Source: Afipia sp. (GTDB lineage Bacteria; Pseudomonadota; Alphaproteobacteria; Rhizobiales; Xanthobacteraceae). Taken from it: a stretch of 38,715 bases of DNA. The position numbers and the translations under genes are program-made. Positions 17,178-24,223 of the stretch are shown here, one piece after another. The stretch spans positions 1 through 38,715 of the forward strand of contig JAFVHU010000091.1 of assembly GCA_017474385.1 (NCBI GenBank), in the 5' to 3' direction. Numbering within the stretch: position 1 is the stretch's first letter; every line of letters starts with the position of its first letter. The notes under the pieces were generated by a model. That model was not told the origin of the DNA. It saw only the letters and a program-made list of their open reading frames with translations, and made no database searches.

Positions 17178-17198
17178 TTGCAAAATTTTCATTACAAA
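17178..17198. promoter_or_regulatory. Possible second TTACAAA-type site
   Basis: TTGCAAA at 17178-17184 and TTACAAA at 17192-17198 lie 14 bases apart in an AT-rich patch after the ScfR/RamB-like gene. The second heptamer also occurs in the aceA operator region. It may be a further binding site upstream of the DUF4170 gene, or chance. Confidence 0.3.
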
Positions 17199-17260
17199 CG
17201 GCGTCAACGTGACTAGATAGTGTTCAGGATCAAGACAGGACGAGGGCGCGAGCGGCTGCC

Positions 17261-17304
17261 GAGCATGACGGAAAGTGTATCGATTTTCCGAAAAGATCAT
17301 GCTC
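17261..17304. repeat. GAGCATGA...TCATGCTC palindromic repeat
   Basis: GAGCATGA (17261-17268) pairs with TCATGCTC (17297-17304), and the inner CGGAAA and TTTCCG-like segments extend the pairing. The sequence resembles the GCATGATCTTTTCGGAAAA-type repeat found very often between genes in Rhizobiales. It ends 44 bases before the DUF4170 start. Confidence 0.7.
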
Positions 17305-17348
17305 ATAGAACGGTCGATTGCGCTTCAGGCTAACCAACGGAGACTCAC

Positions 17349-17558
17349 ATGAGCGGCGGCAGCAATTTCTGGGTGATTGGCGGCGAGTTTGGCTCGATGA
17401 ACTTCCACAAGCTGGTGGAAGGATCGGCCCAGGTCCAGGGGCCGTTCAAGACCCGCAAGGAAGCTGAGGATGCATGGCGCGCGGTTTCGGAAGAAAACCG
17501 TCATCGCGCGGGCGTTCGCTTTTCCATCGTGGAAGAACCGAACCGCTCGGGCTCCTGA
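17349..17558 (+). CDS. DUF4170 family small protein
   Basis: This 69-residue protein matches the DUF4170 pattern: NFWVIGGEFGSMNFHKLVEG, then GPFKTRKEAEDAWRAVSEEN and a C-terminal RFSIVEE strand. It looks like a small alpha/beta protein, soluble, with no signal peptide. The family is largely alphaproteobacterial and has no known role. GGAGA precedes the ATG at a normal distance. A strong terminator follows, so it is a monocistronic gene. Confidence 0.85.
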   Translation: MSGGSNFWVIGGEFGSMNFHKLVEGSAQVQGPFKTRKEAEDAWRAVSEENRHRAGVRFSIVEEPNRSGS

Positions 17559-17607
17559 CAACAACTGCTGACAACTCCCGGGCGGGGTTCGTCGCCCGCC
17601 CCAATTT

Positions 17608-17645
17608 ACGGCCCTGTTCCGCTTCCGGACAGGGCCGTTTTTTTC
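17608..17645 (+). terminator. Rho-independent terminator after the DUF4170 gene
   Basis: ACGGCCCTGT (17608-17617) pairs with ACAGGGCCGT (17629-17638), with an inner CCG/CGG-type extension, and is followed directly by a run of seven to eight T. It lies 50 bases after the DUF4170 stop. Confidence 0.9.
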
Positions 17646-17772
17646 ATTTTGGGACATGAACAACCCCGCGAAACGACACACGAAAAAGGGCCGAGGCCTT
17701 GGCGGGGGAACAGGGTTACTGATAGATTAAGGGTGTTGAAATAAACCTATCGAACCCGAGGTTTTTCAGGTC

Positions 17773-18339
17773 ATGGCGGAACAGAGCGTCCCGAACGATT
17801 CGGCAGGCAAACTGAACCCGTTTCGGCTGCGCGACGCCTTGCGGAAAGCCCGGATTGAGGCCGCCGACCGCACCAGCGTGGTGGTCGATCTGCGCGACGC
17901 CGAAGTCGCCCGGCTCGAAATTCTCAACGACGCGCTCGATTCGCTGTTCTCCGAAATTCCCGCAGGGGTCGATCTGTTCGACCGCGGCATCAGCCAGGGC
18001 GACACGCCGCGGCTGTGGATCGACGCCGTCGCGCATATCGCGATGGGCCGCGACAAGCGCATCTACCGCTTCGTGCAGGACACCCGCTTTGGCCGCATCG
18101 TGATCGCTGAATCGCACGACATTCCTGTGATGGTCGATGCGGTCACCGACTATATCGCGCGCCGTATGATCGAACGCGAACATGCCATGGTGGTGACGCC
18201 GGCTCCTGCACCGCCCGCTGCCGCCGTCGCAGTTCCTGTGAAACGCCGCAGCGCTGTCTGGACCTTCGCGTTCGGCTTCGCCGCCGGTCTCGCCGCGCTG
18301 TTCGGCTTCGCGCTGGTGATGGCGCTGCGGGGGATTTAA
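17773..18339 (+). CDS. Unknown protein with C-terminal membrane anchor (188 aa)
   Basis: I do not recognise a characterised family. The 188-residue product has a soluble N-terminal region of about 135 residues rich in Asp and Arg (ADRTSVVVDLRDAEVARLEI; GDTPRLWIDAVAHIAMGRD; RFVQDTRFGRIVIAESHDI). A Pro/Ala-rich linker (about 141-156) follows, and one strongly hydrophobic helix near the C-terminus (about 161-185) is preceded by basic KRRS. This looks like a tail-anchored cytoplasmic-facing protein. It stands alone between a terminator and a repeat. Confidence 0.75.
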   Translation: MAEQSVPNDSAGKLNPFRLRDALRKARIEAADRTSVVVDLRDAEVARLEILNDALDSLFSEIPAGVDLFDRGISQGDTPRLWIDAVAHIAMGRDKRIYRFVQDTRFGRIVIAESHDIPVMVDAVTDYIARRMIEREHAMVVTPAPAPPAAAVAVPVKRRSAVWTFAFGFAAGLAALFGFALVMALRGI

Positions 18340-18348
18340 CTTCCGTCC

Positions 18349-18453
18349 GTCGCCCTTCGAGGCCTTCGCTTCGCTCCGGCACCTCAGGGTGACGGAAAGA
18401 AAGGAAACGTCATCCTGAGGTGCGAGCTCTTGCGAGCCTCGAAGGATGACGAC
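18349..18453. repeat. Family B palindromic repeat (copy 1, two half-elements)
   Basis: Two half-elements face each other: CGTCGCCCTTCGAGGC...CACCTCAGGGTGACGG (18349-18396) and GTCATCCTGAGGTGCGAGCT...CCTCGAAGGATGAC (18409-18450). Each folds on itself and the two are related by inversion. A second copy is at 37340-37439. It lies between the convergent genes ending at 18339 and 18460. Confidence 0.75.
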
Positions 18454-18459
18454 GAATCT

Positions 18460-19359
18460 CTAGATCAATCGCTCGTCCTTGATCTCGCCGAGCATCATGC
18501 CGTTGGCGAATCCGCGGACGCGATGATCGCAGCGCCACGTATCGCCCGCACGTTCGATTGAAAAAAGATTGTAGGCGGCGGGGTGATTGTGCCCGTGCGC
18601 CATGGCGGAGGCGGACGGTACGCCGATCGCGGGAATGCGTCCGCGCGGGCCGTTGAGCCAGACCGTGGCATGGCGATGATCATGGCCGTGCAGCACGAGT
18701 TCGACGCCGTGGCGTGCGACCAGATCCAGCAGTTCATCGGAATCGCGCAGCCGCGCCGCCCAGCGGCCCGGTGTTGTCACCGGCGGATGATGGATCAGCA
18801 GCACGCGAAACAGCTTCTCGGAGGCAAGCTGCGGCAGCAGCTTCTCGAGATCGCTGCGCTGTTGCTGTCCGAGCCGCCCCGTCGCCATGAAGGGCGCTGT
18901 GGGAACAGCGGTAGACATGCCGATCAGTGCCAGCGGCCCGCGCCGCCGCAAATAGGGGAATGTCGCGTCGCTGTTCGCCGCGGCGCCGTCGCCGCGAAAG
19001 TAGTCCGCCCACACTTGCGGAAAATGGTCGCGGATGCCGCGTACATAGGCGTCGTGATTGCCCGGCACCAGCGACACATCCTCCGGCGTGCCGACGCTCT
19101 CCAGCCATCTGCGGGCCTCGGCAAATTCCAGCGGCAGCGCGATGTTGACGAGATCGCCGGTGACGGCGATGTGATCGGGTTGCTGCGCATGCATGTCGGC
19201 GACGAGTTCGCCGAGCACTTCGCGGCGGTGGACCATGTGCCGCTTGCGCTGCCAGTTGAGATAGCCGATCGCACGCTTGCCCGCGAGTTCGCGCAGGCGT
19301 GGCCGCGGCATCGGGCCGAGATGCGGATCGGATAGGTGGGCCAGCACGAACGACGTCAT
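18460..19359 (-). CDS. Calcineurin-like metallophosphoesterase
   Basis: This 299-residue protein has the full set of metallophosphoesterase motifs: LSDPHLG (D-x-H), VTGDLVN (GD), VPGNHDAY (GNHD/E), LLIHHPP, and ELVLHGHDHRH (GHxH). These coordinate the two metals of the active site. The family hydrolyses phosphomono- or diesters, including cyclic nucleotides and lipid intermediates; the substrate is not evident. There is no signal peptide or membrane segment, so it should be cytoplasmic. A family A repeat lies about 60 bases upstream of its start codon and a family B repeat lies 7 bases after its stop. Confidence 0.92.
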   Translation of the reverse strand: MTSFVLAHLSDPHLGPMPRPRLRELAGKRAIGYLNWQRKRHMVHRREVLGELVADMHAQQPDHIAVTGDLVNIALPLEFAEARRWLESVGTPEDVSLVPGNHDAYVRGIRDHFPQVWADYFRGDGAAANSDATFPYLRRRGPLALIGMSTAVPTAPFMATGRLGQQQRSDLEKLLPQLASEKLFRVLLIHHPPVTTPGRWAARLRDSDELLDLVARHGVELVLHGHDHRHATVWLNGPRGRIPAIGVPSASAMAHGHNHPAAYNLFSIERAGDTWRCDHRVRGFANGMMLGEIKDERLI

Positions 19360-19417
19360 GAACTTCTGTTACATGCGTTATCTCGAAATGTCATGATATT
19401 CAAAATGCTGCACATCG

Positions 19418-19504
19418 TCATGCCCGGGCTTGACCCGGGCATCCACGTCTTTCTTGATGGTCAGTAAGAACGTGGATGGCCGGAATAAATCCGGCCATGA
19501 CGCC
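19418..19504. repeat. Family A palindromic repeat (copy 2), three-stem form
   Basis: Hairpin one is ATGCCCGGG/CCCGGGCAT (19420-19428, 19434-19442). Hairpin two is ATGGCCGGA/TCCGGCCAT (19476-19484, 19490-19498). CCACGT (19443-19448) pairs with ACGTGG (19470-19475) between them. The unit can therefore fold as a multi-stem structure. It fills the gap between the divergent metallophosphoesterase and NUDIX genes. Confidence 0.8.
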
Positions 19505-19526
19505 GTCCTGGATTTCGGAACTGATT

Positions 19527-20018
19527 TTGACGAATGACAGCCCGAACTTTCGCCTGAAATTCGAGCCTTTGATCCGGCGCGTCTTTCATTTCTATTCGCG
19601 GTTTGCCCGAGGCATGACGCTCGGCGTGCGCGCGGTCGTGCTCGATGGCGAGAACCGCGTGTTCCTGGTCAAGCACAGCTATGTTTCCGGCTGGCATCTG
19701 CCGGGCGGGGGCGTCGAGACCGGGGAGACCTTTCTGAGTTCGCTGAAACGCGAACTGATCGAGGAGGGACGGATCGAGATGACCGGCGAGCCGCTGCTGC
19801 ATGGCCTGTTTTTCAACCGCCGGGTGTCGCCGCGCGACCATGTCGCGGTCTATGTCGTGCGCCAGTACCGGCAGGACCGGATGCCGGAGCCGAACCACGA
19901 AATCGTGGCCTGCGGTTTCTTCGGCGTTGCGGATTTGCCGTCCGACACCACCCGCGGGACGCGGGCGCGGATCGCGGAAGTGCTGGATAACCGGCCTTTG
20001 ACCGAGGACTGGATTTAA
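19527..20018 (+). CDS. NUDIX hydrolase
   Basis: This ~163-residue protein has a Nudix box reading GGVETGE then RELIEEGRI, so it should hydrolyse a nucleoside diphosphate linked to another moiety. The box fits GX5EX7REUXEEXGU except that the last conserved glycine is Arg (CGG), so activity may be altered. The upstream LVKHSYVSGWHLPGGGVETG is typical of this subgroup. The start is uncertain. ATG codons at 19476 and 19497 lie within the family A repeat, so I prefer TTG 19527 (giving MTNDSPNF), although its ribosome binding site is weak. Substrate unknown. Confidence 0.85.
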   Translation: MTNDSPNFRLKFEPLIRRVFHFYSRFARGMTLGVRAVVLDGENRVFLVKHSYVSGWHLPGGGVETGETFLSSLKRELIEEGRIEMTGEPLLHGLFFNRRVSPRDHVAVYVVRQYRQDRMPEPNHEIVACGFFGVADLPSDTTRGTRARIAEVLDNRPLTEDWI

Positions 20019-20030
20019 ATGCTCTGAATG

Positions 20031-20150
20031 TCATTGCCGGGCATAGCCGTCCGAAGAACGGCGTCGCTTCCGCTCGCCTATGACCCGGCAATCCATCTTT
20101 CTGGCAGGCTTTTCTGGATGGATGCGCGGGTCAAGCCCGCGCATGACGTT
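20031..20150. repeat. Family A palindromic repeat (copy 3), long variant
   Basis: ATTGCCGGG (20033-20041) pairs with CCCGGCAAT (20084-20092) around a longer 42-base loop. ATGCGCGGG/CCCGCGCAT (20122-20130, 20136-20144) forms the second hairpin. The loop contains its own CCGT/ACGG and GAAGCGACGCC-like pairings. It lies between the NUDIX and acetyltransferase genes on the same strand. Confidence 0.7.
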
Positions 20151-20197
20151 CAGTAATGTGGACCCCGGTCGCGCCAGATGCTAATTCGCGGTCCATC

Positions 20198-20716
20198 ATG
20201 TCCGATCTTTCCCTGACCATACTGGCCGAAACCCCGGGCGACGAGCAGGCCATCGAGCGCCTGCACGAGCGCACGTTCGGGCCGGGCCGCTACGTGCTCA
20301 GCGCCTATCGTCTGCGCGAGCATGTCGATCATCTGCTCGATTTGTCGTTCACCGCGCGGATCGGCACGCTGATGGTCGGCTCGGTGCGGCAACTGCCGAT
20401 CTGCATTGGCAACACGCCGGCGCTGCTGCTTGGGCCGCTCACCGTGGAGCCGCCGTTCCGCGATCGCGGGGTGGGGCGGGCGCTGCTCGACCGCGCGTTG
20501 AAGGATGCAAAGGCCAAGGGACACCGGCTGGTGCTGCTGGTCGGTGACGAGCCCTATTATAGCCGCGTTGGGTTCAAGCGGATTCCGAAGGGGCAGGCGA
20601 CAATGCCGGGACCGGTCGATCACGCGCGGCTGCTGGTGCACGAACTCGTCGAGGGCGCATTTGAAGGCGTCAGCGGCGCCGTCCGCCCGGACTGGACGTT
20701 TGTTCGGGCGCTATAG
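20198..20716 (+). CDS. GNAT family N-acetyltransferase (YhbS-like)
   Basis: This 172-residue protein has a GNAT fold. The acetyl-CoA pyrophosphate-binding loop is in LGPLTVEPPFRDRGVGRALL (R/Q-x-x-G-x-G/A), and the downstream LVLLVGDEPYYSRVGFKRIP segment is the beta5-alpha4 region typical of YhbS-like members. The acceptor is unknown. I start at ATG 20198 (MSDLSLTI) because the longer frame begins at the edge of the family A repeat. It is separated from the NUDIX gene by that repeat, so co-transcription is possible but uncertain. Confidence 0.88.
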   Translation: MSDLSLTILAETPGDEQAIERLHERTFGPGRYVLSAYRLREHVDHLLDLSFTARIGTLMVGSVRQLPICIGNTPALLLGPLTVEPPFRDRGVGRALLDRALKDAKAKGHRLVLLVGDEPYYSRVGFKRIPKGQATMPGPVDHARLLVHELVEGAFEGVSGAVRPDWTFVRAL

Positions 20717-20737
20717 CAGCAAGGATATTTTCTGTTT

Positions 20738-20872
20738 TCACCTCTCCCCGTTTTACGGGGAGAGGTCGGATTGCGAAGCAATCCGGGTGAGGGGCTGGGC
20801 ATCGCGCTGTGCGGCGGGATTGCCCCTCACCCCAACCCTTTCCCCGCAAGCGGGGAGAGGGAGAAGCAACGC
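20738..20872. repeat. Family C palindromic repeat (copy 1)
   Basis: ACCTCTCCCCG (20740-20750) pairs perfectly with CGGGGAGAGGT (20756-20766). CGGATTGC/GCAATCCG forms a second hairpin at 20767-20785. GGTGAGGGGC pairs with GCCCCTCACC further on, and CCCCGC/GCGGGG closes the end. It lies between the convergent acetyltransferase and TonB receptor genes and could act as a transcription stop. A diverged relative is at 36762-36928. Confidence 0.8.
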
Positions 20873-20895
20873 TTCGCGCTCATCAATGACGCATC

Positions 20896-23241
20896 TCAGT
20901 ACTTCACATTCGCGAACATGCGCACGCCGATGCCCGGCAGCAGGACCTGGTCCTTGCTGTAGGACACGGAGTTGCGGATGTCCTCGTTGAGCAGGTTGTC
21001 GCCGACAACGCCGAACGTGAATTCCTTCGCGCCCCACCAGTCGCTCTTGGCGAGCTTCGAGGTGTAGCTCAGTTCGGCTCGAAGGCGATTGTAGCCCGGC
21101 GTCGAGGTCTCGATGCCGCCGATGTCGTTTTGCGCGAAAGCATGCAGCAGGTTGACGCGCGCGAGCCAGTTGGCGTCGCGATAGTAGATGCCTCCGCCAA
21201 GCCGCTGCGGCGGAATGCGCGGCACATTGGTGCCATCGGTGAAGGTGGCGCGCACGACGTCGTACTGTCCCTCGATGCCGAACTGTCCGGCCCACAGCGG
21301 CAGCACATCGTACTGGAACTGGAATTCGGCGCCGCGGAAGGTCGCGTCCTTCTGCGAGTAGATTGCCTGATTGAGTTCGAGACCGGGACCGACCTGACAC
21401 GTGACGTCTTCACAGGTATTGCCGGTCAGCCGCCGATAGATGAAGCCGTCGAAGCGCGTGTAGTAGCCGGTCAGTTCGAACCGGAACGGACCCGTCGCGC
21501 GCCGCAGACCGACCTCAACCGATTTCGCCGTCTCGATGCCGAGATTCGGGTTGCCGATATCGAAGGTCGTGGTGGCGTCGTGGCCGCCGCGCGAGAACAG
21601 CTCGGCTGGTTTCGGCGCGCGTTCGGTGTATTGACCGGTGATGCTGGCCGCCAGATTCCAGGGAAGATTCTGGATCAGGCCGACGCTGCCGCTCTTCGGC
21701 GTGAAGTTCAGATTGCGCGGCGTTGCCGGACCGATGGCGGCGGGATCGACATTGAGATCGAAAAGATCCGGAACGAAGGCGGGTGTGGTGCCGCTCAGAT
21801 TGACGTGCTCGACACGCGCGGCGACCTGCGCCTTGGTGATTTCGCCGAACTTGAATTCGTTGAAGATGTAGCCGGCGACCTTGGTGTTCTTGTTCGGGTC
21901 CCACAGGCCGTTGAGCGGGCTGCCCGGATTGTCCGGGCTCGGCGCGATCAATTCCTGATGTGAGGCCTGCACGCCGACTGCCGTCGTCAGTGCCGCGAAA
22001 CGCAGATTGAGCGGCGCGAACTGCACCTCGACGCGGCCTTCCTGCTCCTTGTTGGTGAAGGTCTGGCGCACGCCGTCGCTGGAAAAATCCGCCGGATCGG
22101 CGAGGCCGATTTCGTTGTGCCTGTAGTCGGTGGCACCGGCCCAGAACCGGATCACGTCGATGGCCTTGGTGTCCGGATGATAGTCGCCCTTGACCGTCAG
22201 CTTGGTCTGCCGCGCGTCGATGCGGGTGCGGTGCTCTTCGCCGTCGATGCCGGGAATATGATAGATGCTGTTGTTCTGCTGTATCGCCGCGCCGATGAAG
22301 CCGCCCGCGAAGAAGTACGATCCGCCGACCGAAGCGCCGTCGGGTTGCGATGAAGAGTTCGGCTGCTTGCCGGTGAACGGCCGCGTCGGATCGAATCGAT
22401 AGGGCGAATTCGGAATGCTGTAGTCTTCGGTCTTGCGCGCGAAGGCGTCAGCATGGATCGCGACGTTGTTGCCGGCGGCATCGAGCAGCACCGCACCTTC
22501 GCGCCCGAGATCGACGCTCGACAGCGAAGAGCGCGTCTCAAAGCTGGCGCAGGGATTCGATGCCGAAAGCTGCGGCGCCTTGGCGTTGTAGCCGTAGGTC
22601 TGGATCGACGGCACTGCGCTGCACGGCAATGTTTCGGGAATGCGGTTGTTGCCGGCGCTGACCACGCCGCCGATCGACTGCGATCCGTAGCGCAGCGTCG
22701 CCGGTCCGCGAATGACCTCGACCTGATTGGTCGAGAGCGGATCGATCGGCACGAAATGATCTTCGCCGAGATCGGATGCGCCGTTGCTGCCAATGCCGTT
22801 CTCGACAATGCCCACGCGGTTGACATCCAGCCCTCGAATGATCGGGCGGCTCGATGCACCGGGCGCGAACGATGATCCGGTGATGCCCGGCTTGTTATTG
22901 AGAAGATCGCCGAGGGTCGAAGCCGCGCTGCGGCGGATTTCCTCATTGGGCACCACGGTAACGGTGGCGAACTGATCGGTGACGATCGGCAGGGTGCCGG
23001 CATAGGTCTCAGGATTAGGTGCAGGTGCTGCGGGTGATGGCGCTGCGGCTGTGGTGCGGCCCGGCTGGGCGCCATGCCGATGCTGCCGCTGGATCGGGCT
23101 TGGGGCCTGCACGACGATTTCGGGCAGCGTTTCGCCGGCGCCAGGGTCGGCCTGCTGCGACCGTGCGGCGCTGTTGACGAGAAGCGCCATCGCGACGGCG
23201 GAGCCGCCGGCCAGCGAGACGCGAAGAAACCTGTACGACAT
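20896..23241 (-). CDS. TonB-dependent outer membrane receptor (probable zinc uptake)
   Basis: This 781-residue protein has a signal peptide (MSYRFLRVSLAGGSAVAMAL, cleaved near SAARSQQ) and a TonB-box-like EIVVQAPSP near residue 40. A His-containing linker (IQRQHRHG) precedes a plug domain (about 85-200) with TLGDLLNNKPGITGSSFAPG, RPIIRGLDVNRVGI and EVIRGPATLRYGSQSIGGVV. The rest is a 22-strand-type barrel ending in FANVKY with a C-terminal aromatic. Receptors of this kind import metal chelates or metals using TonB energy. It is preceded by a DUF2946 gene and a Zur-like palindrome, which points to zinc (ZnuD-like) uptake. That assignment is inference. Confidence 0.92.
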   Translation of the reverse strand: MSYRFLRVSLAGGSAVAMALLVNSAARSQQADPGAGETLPEIVVQAPSPIQRQHRHGAQPGRTTAAAPSPAAPAPNPETYAGTLPIVTDQFATVTVVPNEEIRRSAASTLGDLLNNKPGITGSSFAPGASSRPIIRGLDVNRVGIVENGIGSNGASDLGEDHFVPIDPLSTNQVEVIRGPATLRYGSQSIGGVVSAGNNRIPETLPCSAVPSIQTYGYNAKAPQLSASNPCASFETRSSLSSVDLGREGAVLLDAAGNNVAIHADAFARKTEDYSIPNSPYRFDPTRPFTGKQPNSSSQPDGASVGGSYFFAGGFIGAAIQQNNSIYHIPGIDGEEHRTRIDARQTKLTVKGDYHPDTKAIDVIRFWAGATDYRHNEIGLADPADFSSDGVRQTFTNKEQEGRVEVQFAPLNLRFAALTTAVGVQASHQELIAPSPDNPGSPLNGLWDPNKNTKVAGYIFNEFKFGEITKAQVAARVEHVNLSGTTPAFVPDLFDLNVDPAAIGPATPRNLNFTPKSGSVGLIQNLPWNLAASITGQYTERAPKPAELFSRGGHDATTTFDIGNPNLGIETAKSVEVGLRRATGPFRFELTGYYTRFDGFIYRRLTGNTCEDVTCQVGPGLELNQAIYSQKDATFRGAEFQFQYDVLPLWAGQFGIEGQYDVVRATFTDGTNVPRIPPQRLGGGIYYRDANWLARVNLLHAFAQNDIGGIETSTPGYNRLRAELSYTSKLAKSDWWGAKEFTFGVVGDNLLNEDIRNSVSYSKDQVLLPGIGVRMFANVKY

Positions 23242-23354
23242 GATGCTTTGATCCTGATGCCGCCTCCGATCCCATCGTGCGGGGCCGGGCGGCTAACCTC
23301 GAATGTGCCGCGAGCGCCTGCGTGGCGACCGTCGGGATCGGATAATTTTTCGAG

Positions 23355-23708
23355 TCAGGATTGCGGAGGTGCGCGGGAGCGGAACGCGCCGCGGCGGGCG
23401 TCGACCGCGATGGCTTCAGAATGGAAGGCGGTCTGGAGCGCTGTGATCGTCAGCGGCACCGGCAGCGGTGGCGCTGACGCCGCGACAAGGGTATTGGCCA
23501 TCGCCATCGTTGCACAGATGGTGCACAGGTCGCGATGGGCATCCTGATCGTGATCGGTGTCAGGCACCGATGCCTGCGACTGGCTGGCCGCGATACCGGC
23601 AACGGCGACATCGTGGTGGCAATGGCCGAACGACAGGCCAAGTTGCAGCGCCAGCGCGAACAGCGCCAGCAGCGACAGCCTCTTAGCCTTCGATCGCAGC
23701 CAGTTCAT
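23355..23708 (-). CDS. DUF2946-like small exported protein
   Basis: This 117-residue protein has an N-terminal basic then hydrophobic segment (SKAKRLSLLALFALALQLGL), a His/Cys cluster FGHCHHDVAVAG, an acidic DTDHDQDAHRD stretch and a CxxC motif in DLCTICATMAMA. The pattern fits DUF2946, small membrane or periplasmic proteins often encoded beside TonB-dependent receptors. The His, Asp and Cys residues could bind metal. It lies 113 bases upstream of the receptor on the same strand, and a Zur-like palindrome is about 50 bases upstream of its start. The exact role is unknown; metal capture or sensing for the receptor is an inference. Confidence 0.8.
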   Translation of the reverse strand: MNWLRSKAKRLSLLALFALALQLGLSFGHCHHDVAVAGIAASQSQASVPDTDHDQDAHRDLCTICATMAMANTLVAASAPPLPVPLTITALQTAFHSEAIAVDARRGAFRSRAPPQS

Positions 23709-23758
23709 TAGCCGATACGCCCCACGCCCATCGGTTAGCCCCGATAGGGCCGATTCCA

Positions 23759-23777
23759 GATGTTATAGTGTAACATC
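23759..23777 (-). promoter_or_regulatory. Zur-like palindromic operator
   Basis: GATGTTATAGTGTAACATC has perfect 7-base arms (GATGTTA and TAACATC) around a 5-base centre. It resembles the ATGTTATNNNATAACAT-type zinc uptake regulator sites of alphaproteobacteria. It lies about 50 bases upstream of the DUF2946 start, in the right place to repress the DUF2946-TonB receptor unit. The binding protein is not encoded in this window. Confidence 0.65.
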
Positions 23778-23932
23778 GCTGGTCGGAGCCGGGGGTGTCA
23801 ACACAGGAGGCCGGAGGTGTGATCGAAGTGCTCCGCGAGGCCAAAAGGACACAGAGCGCGGCTGTTACATGGCTGTCATGGTTGACCGAATCGTAACGAA
23901 CGGCTGTTCTCCTTCGCGCGAGGAGAGCGTGA

Positions 23933-24154
23933 ATGCTCAAGTATTTTGAGAACGTCCGTCTTGTGCGAATGGCTGACGGTAAAACCTACAAGCTCATTCG
24001 GGATCTGGGCCTGGTCAAAGGCGGGAAGGGGCTTCGCTGCCACGAAGCGATCATGACCTTCCAGCTCAAGCTGAAGCCGGTCAGCATTCATGTTCCGTTG
24101 TCGGAACTTATCTCGATGCTGTCGGTCGCGATGGCCCGGCGTTCGGCCGCGTAA
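23933..24154 (+). CDS. Small conserved-looking protein of unknown function (73 aa)
   Basis: The 73-residue product (starts MLKYFENVRLVRMADGKTYK) has no family that I recognise. It shows alternating hydrophobic strands (VRLVRMADGKTYKLIRDLGL; AIMTFQLKLKPVSIHVPLSE) and a C-terminal helix. The gene is supported by a good AGGAGAG ribosome site at 23921-23927, 5 bases before ATG. It stands alone, divergent from the Zur-like site region and convergent with the 687-residue membrane protein gene. Function unknown. Confidence 0.6.
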   Translation: MLKYFENVRLVRMADGKTYKLIRDLGLVKGGKGLRCHEAIMTFQLKLKPVSIHVPLSELISMLSVAMARRSAA

Positions 24155-24223
24155 AGTCCCGCCACGTCACCTTTCTGGATTTTCCAGCCAACTTGCTCAT
24201 TGGCCCAGTCGGCCAATGGCCGA

